Positions 1 through 8,635 are shown, numbered from the stretch's first letter. The stretch is DNA of 39,593 nt from a bacterium (GCA_023667365.1 JAMPAG010000021.1:1-39593), one strand, 5' to 3'. Notes: a model not told the origin generated them from the sequence alone. Translations and numbers: made by a program.

Positions 1-56
1 CTCTTTTCGTTCAAGATTGCAAACGAACGGAGTGAGTTTCGCAATTACCTATTTTA

Positions 57-2702
57 TTAGATATAAGTGTCGCGCAGGCTCGTGACGGTCAGGCGCTTTT
101 GCACGTCCGCCGCGTCCGCGAAACTGCCGCGCAGAATGTCTTTTTTCTCCAACGTGATGACGCGCGGCTCCCTCCCCGTGATGCTGATGCAGTTGTCCGA
201 AAAGATCACGTCCGCATCCGCAAAATCAAGCGTCACAAATGGCGCGTAGGCGTCCGCCGTCAGTGTGATCTCATACGCCGCTTTGTCCGCGCGCTCCGCG
301 ACGGCGGCGCGCACCTGCGTTTCGGGCAGGCGCATATATTTATAGGGAAGGAGCGCCTCCTGCTCGTATTGCTTTGTCTCTCTCCCTTTTTCATCCGTAA
401 ACGTGAACACTGCCTCCACGAACACATCCTCGCGCGCATAGCGGAACGCACCGTCCACGCAGCGTTCGGGCGGTCTGCTCGTGCGGATCTCTGGCAAAAG
501 CAAATCCCCGTAATCCTCTTTTAACAGACAGCAGGCGGTAAACGGCTCCAACACCGCGTCCGCCCGGACCGTGCGTAGCGTCTCGAACGTCATTGTCTTT
601 AAGGACAGCGCAACCGACACCGTAACGCTCTGCCGCGTCTCATTCTGGCAGTGCGCCTCTACCGGACAGGAATCGCCCCGCCCTGCGTCCGGCTGCACGA
701 GGGAGCCCGCCGCCGGCGCGTAGAACCGCGCCGCCATGTAGTGGAGCGGTTTCCAGCGTCCGTAATAATCAATACTTGCCCACGACGCGACCGGCCAGTT
801 GTCATTGATCTGCCAGTAGAGCGTACCCATACAGCGCCCGCGGTTCCTGCGCCAGTGCTCCACGCCGCTCTTGACGGCGACCGCCTGTAAGATCTGCGTC
901 ACATAGAGCAGGCTGTAAAAATCCCTCGGATAGCGGAAATTCTCGGAAAGATAAAAAAGCATTTTCCCGTTTGCGGAATCGTTTTTCTGATGATCCTCCA
1001 TCACGCGCGAAAAGATATTGCGATCCTCCGGCAGCGTATAGCTGTCCACCGTTTTCCTGTTCGGGAACGACTGAAATCCAAATTCGGAGCAGAAGCGGAA
1101 AAAATGCTTCTGATAATCCGAAAACGGAAGCTGCCCGTGCCATACCGCCCAATAATGCGTATCTCCGCGGTCCGCGTCATCCGGATTGTCCAGACTGCCG
1201 CCCGACGACGGGGAAGAGGGCCAGTAAAACGTCGTATCGTCCGCCTCCCTCAGCGCCCGCGGAAGGATATACTCAAACATCTTAATATAGTCGGCGCGCA
1301 CATACGGCGTCTCATGCACAAAATCCGGCCAGTGGTACCATGCGGATTCGATTTCGTTGTTGCCGCACCACAGGCCGAGCGACGCGTGATGACGCAGGCG
1401 CACCGCATTGTCCTTCGTCTCTGCAATGATATTTTCCTCAAACGTCTCCGTCAGCTCGTACGCATTGCAGGCGTACATTAAGTCCTGCCACACGATAAGC
1501 CCGTAACGGTCGCAAAGCTCATAAAACGTATCAGACGGATAGTACCCGCCGCCCCAGACGCGGATCGTATTATAATTCGCCCTTTTGGCGCTTGAAAGAA
1601 GCATGTCCATGCGCTGCTCCGTAATGCGGGAATAGACGCAGTCCTCCGGAATATAGTTCGCTCCTTTCGAGAACAGCTTCACGCCGTTTACCTGAAAACA
1701 AAATTCGCTTCCCCATTCGTCCTCGTCCTGCGAAACGGTGAGCGTGCGCAGACCGACCGTATAATCCCGCCCGTCGATCGGTTCCGTCTTTGTGATCGCA
1801 AGCGCCGCCGCGCCGCCCGCGGCGATCCCCGCCGGTTTCAGGCTGACATGCAGGTTGTAAAGGTTCTGGTCGCCGAGACCGTTCGGCCACCAAAGCCTTG
1901 GTTTTTCGACTGTCAGTTCCATGGCAATATCGGTGCTGCCCGCCATGACAATCGCCGTCTTGGCAAGCACTTCCGTCGCCGGCAGTTTTTGTCCGTTAAA
2001 ATAAGACGGCGACAGCGTCAGGGACACTTTATAATTCTTTGCCTCTAAGACCTCCAGCGCCGTTTCCACCCGGAGTGTCACCGCGCCGTTCTCATGCCGC
2101 TGGCGGATACGCACGTCCGCGATCCGTGCCCCGCCGTAACAGATCAGTTCGATGTCCCGCCATATGCCCGCATCGGGAAGCTGTGCCCCCCAATCCCAGC
2201 CAAACATGGAATGCGCCTTGCGCAGATACTGATTGCCCCGTGTGCCGCCCGCCGGAATGACCGTGATCTCTTTGCCCTTTGCCGGTTGATACTGTTCTAT
2301 GTAACGAAGCGTGGAAGAAAAAACAATCCGAATCTCATTCTCGCCCTCATGAAGCAGACCGCCGACCTCAAACCGGTACGTTCTGTGCATATCCGAGGTC
2401 TTTGCAATGCTTGCCCCGTTGAGAAACAACTCCGCCAGCGTATCCAGTCCGTGGCAGACCAGTTCGATTTTGGCATAGGAAAGCTGCTCCGCGGTGACGG
2501 TAAACGTCCGCGAAAATTCATAATCATCCCAAAACAGCTCCCGAATACGGTACTCATTGTCGCGGTAATAGGGATCCTCAACCGCCCCCGCATCCAAAAG
2601 CGCAGAAAGCACGGAGCCCGGCACAACCGCCGGATATTCCTGATTTTGACTATCTCCCGCCCGGCGCATCCGCCATGTTCCGTTTAACGTTTCTTTCACC
2701 AT
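57..2702 (-). CDS. Glycoside hydrolase family 2 beta-mannosidase
   Basis: The 881-aa protein has full GH2 architecture: an N-terminal jelly-roll sugar-binding domain (about 1-190), an Ig-like domain (about 195-325), a TIM barrel (about 330-640) and C-terminal beta domains. The acid/base is E450 in WCGNNE and the nucleophile is E540 in CSEFGFQSF. The WCGNNE form and the HSMFGWDWG motif (about 164-172) are typical of beta-mannosidases rather than beta-galactosidases or glucuronidases. No signal peptide is visible, so it probably hydrolyses imported manno-oligosaccharides or N-glycan mannose in the cytosol. The ribosome site is weak (GGAAAGG well upstream of ATG). A TATAAT lies about 125 bp upstream, so it may be transcribed separately from the NUDIX gene. 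The family call is firm; the natural substrate is inferred. Confidence 0.93.
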   Translation of the reverse strand: MVKETLNGTWRMRRAGDSQNQEYPAVVPGSVLSALLDAGAVEDPYYRDNEYRIRELFWDDYEFSRTFTVTAEQLSYAKIELVCHGLDTLAELFLNGASIAKTSDMHRTYRFEVGGLLHEGENEIRIVFSSTLRYIEQYQPAKGKEITVIPAGGTRGNQYLRKAHSMFGWDWGAQLPDAGIWRDIELICYGGARIADVRIRQRHENGAVTLRVETALEVLEAKNYKVSLTLSPSYFNGQKLPATEVLAKTAIVMAGSTDIAMELTVEKPRLWWPNGLGDQNLYNLHVSLKPAGIAAGGAAALAITKTEPIDGRDYTVGLRTLTVSQDEDEWGSEFCFQVNGVKLFSKGANYIPEDCVYSRITEQRMDMLLSSAKRANYNTIRVWGGGYYPSDTFYELCDRYGLIVWQDLMYACNAYELTETFEENIIAETKDNAVRLRHHASLGLWCGNNEIESAWYHWPDFVHETPYVRADYIKMFEYILPRALREADDTTFYWPSSPSSGGSLDNPDDADRGDTHYWAVWHGQLPFSDYQKHFFRFCSEFGFQSFPNRKTVDSYTLPEDRNIFSRVMEDHQKNDSANGKMLFYLSENFRYPRDFYSLLYVTQILQAVAVKSGVEHWRRNRGRCMGTLYWQINDNWPVASWASIDYYGRWKPLHYMAARFYAPAAGSLVQPDAGRGDSCPVEAHCQNETRQSVTVSVALSLKTMTFETLRTVRADAVLEPFTACCLLKEDYGDLLLPEIRTSRPPERCVDGAFRYAREDVFVEAVFTFTDEKGRETKQYEQEALLPYKYMRLPETQVRAAVAERADKAAYEITLTADAYAPFVTLDFADADVIFSDNCISITGREPRVITLEKKDILRGSFADAADVQKRLTVTSLRDTYI

Positions 2703-2827
2703 CGCCGCATTCTGCCTTTCCGCTGCAACGTATTGATTGCCGCTGTCCCTGCATCCAGTAAAAAAATGATCCGCTCTGCCGTTGTGTTTCGGGAAACAAT
2801 GTTCCTTTCGCCGCTTCCTTACGTTCC

Positions 2828-2833
2828 ATTATA
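2828..2833 (-). promoter_or_regulatory. Possible -10 element of the beta-mannosidase gene
   Basis: Minus-strand TATAAT (plus strand ATTATA) lies about 125 bp upstream of the GH2 start and directly beyond the NUDIX stop codon. I see no good -35 hexamer at 16-18 nt, so this rests on the -10 match and the position alone. Confidence 0.3.
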
Positions 2834-2837
2834 CACA

Positions 2838-3449
2838 TTATTCCAAAAAAGCGAACGGATTTTTTGCATTCATGTGAATAAATTGCATCAAAAGGTACGC
2901 ACAGCGCAGGGAAACATGCTCTTCCCGCAGAATCCGCCGCGCCTCGGCGCGGTCGGCAAGCAATACGCGGATGGACTCGGTCGCCTCCTGCATGTCCGTC
3001 CGCGGCGTTCCGGACGCGTAGCCGAACACCGCCTGCGAACTCTCATCCGTCATGCCGGCTCCCAGAAAGAACGCTCTGCGGTACGCTTCGTCGCCGCCCT
3101 CATAGACCGTAAAGGCAAGCCCCGTCTCCTCCTTCATTTCGCGCACCGCCGCCTGCGCGGCGGTCTCCCCCGCGTCAATTAAGCCCGCGGGCAGTTCATA
3201 CAGCCACAGATCGAGCGGATAACGGTACTGCCGGATCAGCACCAGCTTATCCGGTTCTTCCTTCCAGACCGGATAGATCACGATGCCTTCCGCACGCTCG
3301 TCATGCGTGACCGCCTTGATATGCGCTTCGTCGTTGCGGCTTGCAAAATAATAGGAGAACGGCTCTCCCTTCTCCGTCAGCGCATCCATCTCATACAGAT
3401 TCAAAAAACGATTCTTTGTCTGCTTTCGTATATCCGTGTATCTCTTCAT
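2838..3449 (-). CDS. NUDIX hydrolase, ADP-ribose pyrophosphatase-like
   Basis: About 203 aa with a complete Nudix box in the middle (G-x5-E-x7-RE-x2-EE-x-G, reading GLIDAGE...REMKEETGL). Enzymes of this group hydrolyse nucleoside diphosphates linked to another moiety, most often ADP-ribose. The segment just before the box (LWLYELPAGLID) fits the ADP-ribose pyrophosphatase group, but substrate cannot be fixed from sequence. I chose the ATG at 3449 (MKRYTD), preceded by GGAGAG. An upstream in-frame start at 3506 is possible but would add a poorly conserved-looking extension. It is cytosolic and probably monocistronic. Confidence 0.85.
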   Translation of the reverse strand: MKRYTDIRKQTKNRFLNLYEMDALTEKGEPFSYYFASRNDEAHIKAVTHDERAEGIVIYPVWKEEPDKLVLIRQYRYPLDLWLYELPAGLIDAGETAAQAAVREMKEETGLAFTVYEGGDEAYRRAFFLGAGMTDESSQAVFGYASGTPRTDMQEATESIRVLLADRAEARRILREEHVSLRCAYLLMQFIHMNAKNPFAFLE

Positions 3450-3506
3450 GATTCTCTCCATCCTCATCGAACGCTCTTCCCAGATCGCCGCCGTCTTTCT
3501 GCGCAC

Positions 3507-3883
3507 TTATAATCGCATTATTTGTATTATAGCATCTATTGGCAGATTTTTCTGTCATTTTATGATATTTCTGTATGTATTTTATCCCCCTGCGGGAAAT
3601 ATCCTCTCTTTTCCATTGCGTATCATCCAATATTTTTCTCTATTTTTTCTTTGTTTTTCTCTATTCTTCTCTATTTTTTTCATATTTTTTATTTTTTTCA
3701 TCATAATTTCCTACATTTTACATCTTTTTATTATATAATATCTTATGGGTATATAGCTGAATTATCCGTTTTTGGAGCACACTTTCTCTCCAATTTCAGA
3801 TCGGTGTCCACGCGCACAGTCACCGGTTTCTGAAGGGAGAGAAGGTCAACCACACTGATATGTGCGCAGAATCGAGGATAACC
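3507..3883. other. Divergent intergenic region with pyrimidine tract
   Basis: About 380 bp between the divergent NUDIX and XRE genes. It holds a minus-strand TATAAT (3526-3531) suited to the NUDIX gene, an extreme T/C-rich tract on the plus strand (about 3635-3730), a plus-strand TATAAT (3734-3739) that could serve the XRE gene, and a small perfect inverted repeat TTGGAG/CTCCAA (3773-3794) that could be an operator. Short reading frames across the T-rich tract have low-complexity Phe/Ser/Ile composition and look non-coding. Confidence 0.5.
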
Positions 3884-4228
3884 ATGCATCATTTGAATGA
3901 ATCACAACTCAATTCTAAAAAGGAGTTCTGCCGTCGATTGTCGTATCTTCGGATCTCCACAGGCGTTTCTGCCCGTGATATGAGCCTCTCACTCGGACTG
4001 AGCGAAAGCTATATCAACAAGCTCGAACATGCAAAAACACTTCCGAGTATGGGTACGTTCTTTGCGATCTGTGAATATTTCCATATCACGCCTTATGATT
4101 TCTTTAACTTTAAGGAAACGTCTCCGATCGAAATCCGGCTTGCACTCCATGAATTGAAGCAGCTGCGGATGGATCAGCTGGAGCGCATTGTCGGCATTAT
4201 GCATGACATCAACCGGGGCAATTGTTAA
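3884..4228 (+). CDS. XRE-family helix-turn-helix regulator
   Basis: A 114-aa protein made of one Cro/C1-type helix-turn-helix domain in its N-terminal two thirds (LRISTGVSARDMSLSLGLSESYINKLE, recognition helix around SESYINKLE), followed by a short C-terminal helix. It probably binds DNA as a dimer; its targets are unknown. The ATG at 3884 has GAGG six bases upstream, which is better than the in-frame ATG at 3860. It is the only convincing plus-strand gene in the window and is followed directly by hairpins. Confidence 0.85.
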   Translation: MHHLNESQLNSKKEFCRRLSYLRISTGVSARDMSLSLGLSESYINKLEHAKTLPSMGTFFAICEYFHITPYDFFNFKETSPIEIRLALHELKQLRMDQLERIVGIMHDINRGNC

Positions 4229-4231
4229 AAA

Positions 4232-4280
4232 AGAGTTTCCTGCGGAAACTCTTTCAAAGAACTGCCGCCGGCAGTTCTTT
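4232..4280 (+). terminator. Tandem hairpins after the XRE gene
   Basis: Right after the stop codon lie two adjacent short inverted repeats: AGAGTTTCC/GGAAACTCT around 4232-4252 and AAAGAACTGCC/GGCAGTTCTTT around 4256-4280. The second ends in a short T run. They probably contribute to termination of the XRE transcript. Confidence 0.5.
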
Positions 4281-4308
4281 ACAGGCTGTGAAATTTCCTA
4301 TTAAGTCA

Positions 4309-4348
4309 AAAAAAGAGAATCCCGCCGCAAGGCGGAATTCTCTTTTTT
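4309..4348. terminator. Bidirectional rho-independent terminator
   Basis: A long stem (A6-GAGAAT ... ATTCTC-T6) with an inner CCGCC/GGCGG stem, one C/A mismatch and a GCAA tetraloop. The A run on one side and T run on the other make it work in both directions, ending the XRE gene (plus) and the M56 protease gene (minus, stop at 4410). Confidence 0.85.
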
Positions 4349-4409
4349 ATCCGGCGTGTTTTTGCTGCCCGCCGTTTGATCGATCCTAACGACCGGTCAT
4401 TAACGCATA

Positions 4410-5834
4410 TCAGTATGTAACTGTTGCATATATGGTAAAGCGGATGTCACTGCAGTTCTTCACATAAATGTAGTAATTTCCTTCCTTCTTCACGGTAAAC
4501 TGATGTGTAACCGTGTCCGTTGCTTCCACATAAACCACATTGCCGGTGTCGGCGTTTTCCAGTCCGACCTCAAAGTCCTGATCCTCCGGATCGGTATAAC
4601 CAGTGATCGATACGACCTGCCCTTCCTTAAAGTGATATGTTGATGCCGTATTATAAGTTACGCCGGCACGCATCGGCCAGTCAAGCGTAATACCGGATCT
4701 GGCAATTCCAACACCGGACTCCATTGCAATGCTTCCATAAGCCGCGAATTCCTCCGCGCTGAGAAAATGTTCCTCCTCTGTATTCGAATAATCGTCTTCT
4801 TCCGCCGCCTTTCTCGTCGTCACCTGATAAACTCCATCATGAAGTGCAACGATGCCGTTGCCTGCCGCAAAAGCCGTCATGGAACTTCCCAAAACAAACA
4901 GTGCCGTAATCAAAACCGCTACTCTCTTTTTCATTCCTTTTTCTCCTCCGTATTGAATGACTATTTCAACTCTTTTCCGCAGTTCGCTTTTTTCTTCTGT
5001 GATTCCCGTCGTCTCCGTTTCCTCGCACAGCTCCGGTCCGACCGATGTCTTCAACAAAACCCATCCGTATTCCCTCGGTGTAAACAAATCGCCCAGCTTC
5101 TCACAAGTCTCCAGATCGCAGGCAATCTCTGTGTACTCCGCATGAATCTCTTTCATCCGGCGCATAAGCGGATTGACCGTATGGATCAGATTCGCTGCTA
5201 AAAACTCCGCTTTGAAAAACAGATCGTGCCGCTTGCAGTGCATCAATTCATGCGCAAAGATGATCTCCAACTCTTTGACGCTGTATCCCGGCTCGCGCTT
5301 TGGCAGAAGAATCTTCCTGCGCAGTCTGCCGACCGTGCACGGTATAGAACCCTCACAGCTTCTGTAAAGCGCGATCTTTTTATGTACCCCGACGCGTTCC
5401 TTGATCCGCTCATAGCATGCCAGTGTATGCGCATCCTCTTCTTTCTCGATACCGCAGAGCGCTTCCCGTAACGCACGCTTCTCTTTGCGGTAGCGGACGA
5501 AGGCGTCAACCGCAGTCGCCAGCCATACCGCGATCAGCATGATCATCAGCGCATTGATCGCCAGCGACCGATGAATGGTTCTCACCTGCGAGCTGCCTTT
5601 CGACATCCACAATGCGAACAGCACATTGTCCCCTCTGCTCCACAGAACTCCTAAGAATACCGCCGGTATCACGTAAAACTGTACGCCGATCCGCAGACAG
5701 CACGTCAGAAACCGCGCTCTCCTTTCGCCGTAGAAACGTCGCAATATCAACCATACCAGAAAAAACACACCTCCGGTCATGGTCGTTACCACAAAGGTAT
5801 ATAACACATATACGGTCACATCACCCAATTCCAC
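4410..5834 (-). CDS. BlaR1-type M56 zinc metalloprotease sensor
   Basis: The 474-aa membrane protein has three N-terminal TM segments (about 7-31, 44-66, 92-112), a cytoplasmic gluzincin domain with HELMH (195-199) and a downstream Glu-rich helix, a fourth TM (about 304-323) and an extracytoplasmic C-terminal beta domain (about 390-474). By family, the protease senses an external signal and removes the paired BlaI repressor. The sensor domain is not the penicillin-binding domain of true BlaR1; it resembles the small pre-peptidase-type beta sandwich, so the ligand is unlikely to be assigned from BlaR1. It overlaps the BlaI-type gene by 14 bp and is translationally coupled. An internal ATG at 4934 has a perfect GGAGGAG eight bases upstream (see findings). 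Confidence 0.88.
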   Translation of the reverse strand: MELGDVTVYVLYTFVVTTMTGGVFFLVWLILRRFYGERRARFLTCCLRIGVQFYVIPAVFLGVLWSRGDNVLFALWMSKGSSQVRTIHRSLAINALMIMLIAVWLATAVDAFVRYRKEKRALREALCGIEKEEDAHTLACYERIKERVGVHKKIALYRSCEGSIPCTVGRLRRKILLPKREPGYSVKELEIIFAHELMHCKRHDLFFKAEFLAANLIHTVNPLMRRMKEIHAEYTEIACDLETCEKLGDLFTPREYGWVLLKTSVGPELCEETETTGITEEKSELRKRVEIVIQYGGEKGMKKRVAVLITALFVLGSSMTAFAAGNGIVALHDGVYQVTTRKAAEEDDYSNTEEEHFLSAEEFAAYGSIAMESGVGIARSGITLDWPMRAGVTYNTASTYHFKEGQVVSITGYTDPEDQDFEVGLENADTGNVVYVEATDTVTHQFTVKKEGNYYIYVKNCSDIRFTIYATVTY

Positions 5835-6204
5835 CGAGTAACTCCTTAATCTTATCTATCTCGTCAGAGCGCAGTCCTCTTTTGCCACTCAACGCGCACA
5901 ACAAATCGCCCGCGTTGTTATTTCCCCAAAACTCCACACATCTTTTGATCATCTTATCGCCGTAGTCTTTCTGGCTAATAATCGGCTGATAAAAGAACGT
6001 CCTGCCGCTGCGGTAGGAAACCAGGAAATTCTTTCTCACCAGTCTCGCCAAAAATGTGGATACCGTCTGCGGTTTCCATGATTTGCCAAACCGCTCGTTT
6101 ACCCCCTTCACAATATCGGGCAATGTCAGTTCCTGATCAGACTCCCAGATCACCTTCATTACCAGCTGTTCACATTCTGTCAGATTTGTCTTGTCCTTGC
6201 TCAT
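5821..6204 (-). CDS. BlaI/MecI/CopY-family repressor
   Basis: A 127-aa winged-helix repressor. The N-terminal wHTH has typical family wording (TECEQLVMKVIWES, TVSTFLARLVRKNFL) and the C-terminal dimerisation helices follow. Family members bind a TACA-n2-TGTA dyad and are cleaved after activation of the partner M56 protease, encoded immediately downstream with overlap. Start ATG 6204 has AGGAGAGAGAAG upstream; the in-frame extension to 6327 runs through the promoter and is rejected. The regulated genes beyond the operon itself are unknown; no beta-lactamase is present here. Confidence 0.9.
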   Translation of the reverse strand: MSKDKTNLTECEQLVMKVIWESDQELTLPDIVKGVNERFGKSWKPQTVSTFLARLVRKNFLVSYRSGRTFFYQPIISQKDYGDKMIKRCVEFWGNNNAGDLLCALSGKRGLRSDEIDKIKELLGGIG

Positions 6205-6289
6205 CTTCTCTCTCCTTTTTTCAAAGCGGACAATTTCGTAAACACATCCCGTCTGACAAACATAGAACGCATACCTTTTCACATGCTGC

Positions 6290-6307
6290 ATCATGTCTGA
6301 CGACATT
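6290..6307. repeat. 18-bp repeated palindrome, copy 1
   Basis: ATCATGTCTGACGACATT contains the dyad ATGTC/GACAT and recurs identically at 16379-16396. This copy covers the predicted transcription start of the BlaI-type operon. Confidence 0.7.
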
Positions 6308-6337
6308 ATACCACATATATCATGCAATTACAACTGT
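6305..6337 (-). promoter_or_regulatory. Promoter with overlapping BlaI-type operator
   Basis: On the minus strand, TTGTAA (6328-6333) and TATAAT (6305-6310) are separated by exactly 17 bp. The -35 lies inside GACAGTTGTA (6328-6337), one base off the BlaI/MecI core TACA-n2-TGTA. This fits autorepression of the repressor/protease operon. Confidence 0.6.
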
Positions 6338-6420
6338 CCTGCTTTTAATTTTTCCCAATTTTTTGGTTTTTTATGATAATAGAGAATCCGCGTCTCTATT
6401 GATCAACTTTCCTCCGCGGG

Positions 6421-7170
6421 CTACATCAGCACAAACTCTGTGGATTCATACTGCCGCACGCGCTCCTCATACGCATCCCGCACCGCTCTCTCATACACCA
6501 AATGGGGCTCGGCGGCTCTCAACTGCCTCTGAATATACAGCGCGAAATCGGGATTTAAGATGAGCAGCGGACCGATCGTGTATGTCCCCATAAACCGTTT
6601 CCTCCACACACCCTCTAACTTACTCTCCCGGTTGATGCCGTCGCCCTTCGTCACTTCATATAGAAACTCTGCGCTGTTATCACCATACGTCTGCGTGAAC
6701 TGGCTCTTAAAACCGACGAGCGTCATCCCCTCAAACGTTCCCATGACCGCGCTGTTATAACGGTGGAACATGTCGCGCCTCGCCGTATAAGGAAACAGAC
6801 CTAACCCCTCAATACGGCTTTTATCTTCATTTTCGATCGCATCCCAGAAAACCTCCATCGCGTTTCCCGTGATCAAAAAAAGAACATCTGCTTCAATCAG
6901 TTCTTCGATCCGTGCCCGATAGGGCTTCAGCTTCTCTATCACAAGTTCCTGCTGCCGCTCCGTCATCGGCCCCATGTAGATCATATCCGGCGTATGCGAC
7001 GCAAAATACGGCTCGCCGCTGAGCGCATCCTCCACATACCTCGCTTCGGGCATACAGAGCTTCAAATAACGGATATTCGCGTGGTCGCCGTACAGATTCG
7101 CGATCTCAGGAAACAGGGTTTCTACGACTACTTCTTTTGGTTCCTCCGCATCCATCATGGTACAGCGCAC
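6421..7170 (-). CDS. GatD-like class I amidotransferase, catalytic residues missing
   Basis: A 249-aa protein with the fold and motif order of GatD, the glutamine amidotransferase that with MurT amidates D-Glu of lipid II. Alignable landmarks are NLYGDHANI (N-terminal), IYMGPMTERQQ (matching the GGGSDREQ stretch), LITGNAMEVFW (about 99-109, matching the nucleophile elbow ICGGYQ) and GTYTIGPLL (195-203, matching GTYLHGP). The catalytic Cys is replaced by T101 and the catalytic His by I199, so glutaminase activity is not expected. It overlaps the murT stop by 16 bp and starts at GTG 7170 behind GGGAGAG. It may be a structural partner of MurT, use free ammonia, or do something new. Confidence 0.75.
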   Translation of the reverse strand: MRCTMMDAEEPKEVVVETLFPEIANLYGDHANIRYLKLCMPEARYVEDALSGEPYFASHTPDMIYMGPMTERQQELVIEKLKPYRARIEELIEADVLFLITGNAMEVFWDAIENEDKSRIEGLGLFPYTARRDMFHRYNSAVMGTFEGMTLVGFKSQFTQTYGDNSAEFLYEVTKGDGINRESKLEGVWRKRFMGTYTIGPLLILNPDFALYIQRQLRAAEPHLVYERAVRDAYEERVRQYESTEFVLM

Positions 7171-8531
7171 ACTCCTCTCTCCCGGATCAGTTCTTCGATT
7201 CTTTGATGCAGCTTATGGGAAAGATCCGGCTTATAGCACTGGTGCAGCACAAATACCTGCTCCGTCCCGTCTAAAGAAAGATGCTCCGGCGCTTCCTCGT
7301 CCGTCATGCCGATCACGATCTTCTCTTCCGGAATGCCCGCCATCATCAGCCTGAGCTTCTGATCCTTCGCGCGGTTCCCCGGAATGACAATCCTTTTTAT
7401 CAGCGGCGAATTCAGCTTCTCATAATCGCAGTCATACATCCACGTCATATTTTCCAGCAATTTCTCATCGTCAAGCAAAAACAGGAGCTCTTTTGTCCCC
7501 GGTTCCTTCGATAAATAATCAAACACCACGGAACATGCCACAGGATTATGCTCTTTTGCCATATGATCAATGACATGAATCCCGTTGACCGTCGTCTTAT
7601 TGTAACGCGTGTCCACAATATGGAGTTTGGAAAACCCGTCCCGGAGTTCATCGGGACTCATGCCCATTTCCCGAAGCAGCGTCGTTACCGCCACCTGATT
7701 ATAGACATTAAAAATACTGTCGCTGATCAGCCGATAAGTCTGCGGCACGCCGCGTTCCTGCAATACCATCTCCTGCCGTTCAAAGCACACTTCCGCTTCA
7801 TAGTCCGGCACAGGGGACGCAAATCCGCAGTTTACGCAATGCGCCTTTCCGATCTGATGATACCGCACATACTCATAGACGAGCTTCGAGGCGCACTTCG
7901 GACAAATCTGACAATCATTGATGATATTATGACAGGTCTCCGTATCCGTAGGCAGCCGCCTGATGCTGTAATACACGCGCGGGTTGTCCGGCGCGACGCC
8001 GCTGCTGATCATGTCGTCCGCATTTAAGATCAGCTTCGTATCCGGCTGCATGTACGCCGATATGATCCCGGCAATATATTCCGCATGCGCGTTGCGCAGG
8101 ATGGAGTCGCGGAACAGATTCGTACACACCACATAATCCGGTTTGATGAACGGATAAATATGCATGGAACTGCGCTCATCGACCTCGATCACACCCCACT
8201 CGTTCTTGGACTTTCCGCCGAGCGTGGCATTGACTAAAAACGCGCACGCCACACCCGCCTTGGTATTGGAGCCTTTGCGGTTATTCATCGCCGGAATGCC
8301 TTCCGCCGCAAGCAGATCGACAAGCAGATTGGACACGGTCGTCTTTCCGTTCGTGCCCGTCACGCCGATCAGGCGCTTCGGCCGCCCGACCTGTCCCAAA
8401 AAATCAGGGCAGATCTGCAATGCCAGCTTCCCCGGAAAAAACGAGGCGTTCATGCCAAGCAGTCTCTGTGTCGCATAGGCGAGCTTTCCGACAAGCATGG
8501 CAGCATAAAATCTGACTGTTCTCTTTGCCAT
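7155..8531 (-). CDS. murT: MurT-like Mur ligase with zinc ribbon
   Basis: A 458-aa Mur ligase of the MurT type. It has the ATP P-loop GVTGTNGKTT (56-65), a zinc ribbon inserted in the central domain (C210-x2-C213 and C232-x2-C235) and a C-terminal DUF1727-like domain with WMYDCDYE, which keeps the Asp-rich motif used for the GatD interface. In canonical systems MurT activates the alpha-carboxyl of D-Glu on lipid II for amidation with ammonia from GatD. Start ATG 8531 (MAKRTV) follows GGAGGAGACGCA. The GatD-like partner is encoded in overlap. Given the partner's lost active site, substrate and amine donor are uncertain. Confidence 0.85.
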   Translation of the reverse strand: MAKRTVRFYAAMLVGKLAYATQRLLGMNASFFPGKLALQICPDFLGQVGRPKRLIGVTGTNGKTTVSNLLVDLLAAEGIPAMNNRKGSNTKAGVACAFLVNATLGGKSKNEWGVIEVDERSSMHIYPFIKPDYVVCTNLFRDSILRNAHAEYIAGIISAYMQPDTKLILNADDMISSGVAPDNPRVYYSIRRLPTDTETCHNIINDCQICPKCASKLVYEYVRYHQIGKAHCVNCGFASPVPDYEAEVCFERQEMVLQERGVPQTYRLISDSIFNVYNQVAVTTLLREMGMSPDELRDGFSKLHIVDTRYNKTTVNGIHVIDHMAKEHNPVACSVVFDYLSKEPGTKELLFLLDDEKLLENMTWMYDCDYEKLNSPLIKRIVIPGNRAKDQKLRLMMAGIPEEKIVIGMTDEEAPEHLSLDGTEQVFVLHQCYKPDLSHKLHQRIEELIRERGVCAVP

Positions 8532-8584
8532 TGCGTCTCCTCCCTGCAACATAGACTGCTCTTTTTTCATTGATTTCATTCCTT

Positions 8585-8613
8585 ATTCTACTATCTGCCT
8601 GTGAAAAAAGCAA
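8585..8613 (-). promoter_or_regulatory. Putative promoter of murT/gatD-like operon
   Basis: Minus-strand TTGCTT (8608-8613) and TAGAAT (8585-8590) with a 17-bp spacer, located 54 bp upstream of the murT start and after the ABC-class ATPase gene ends. Confidence 0.45.
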
Positions 8614-8635
8614 TCTCCAATTCATATATTTCATT

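Noticed and set aside
3640..3833. Plus-strand small ORFs in the T-rich tract
   Set aside because: Low-complexity Phe/Ser/Ile translation with no ribosome site.
6378..6400. Terminator after the GatD-like gene (AATAGAGA/TCTCTATT hairpin)
   Set aside because: The stem is perfect over 8 bp but neither strand has a T run after it, so I do not call a terminator.
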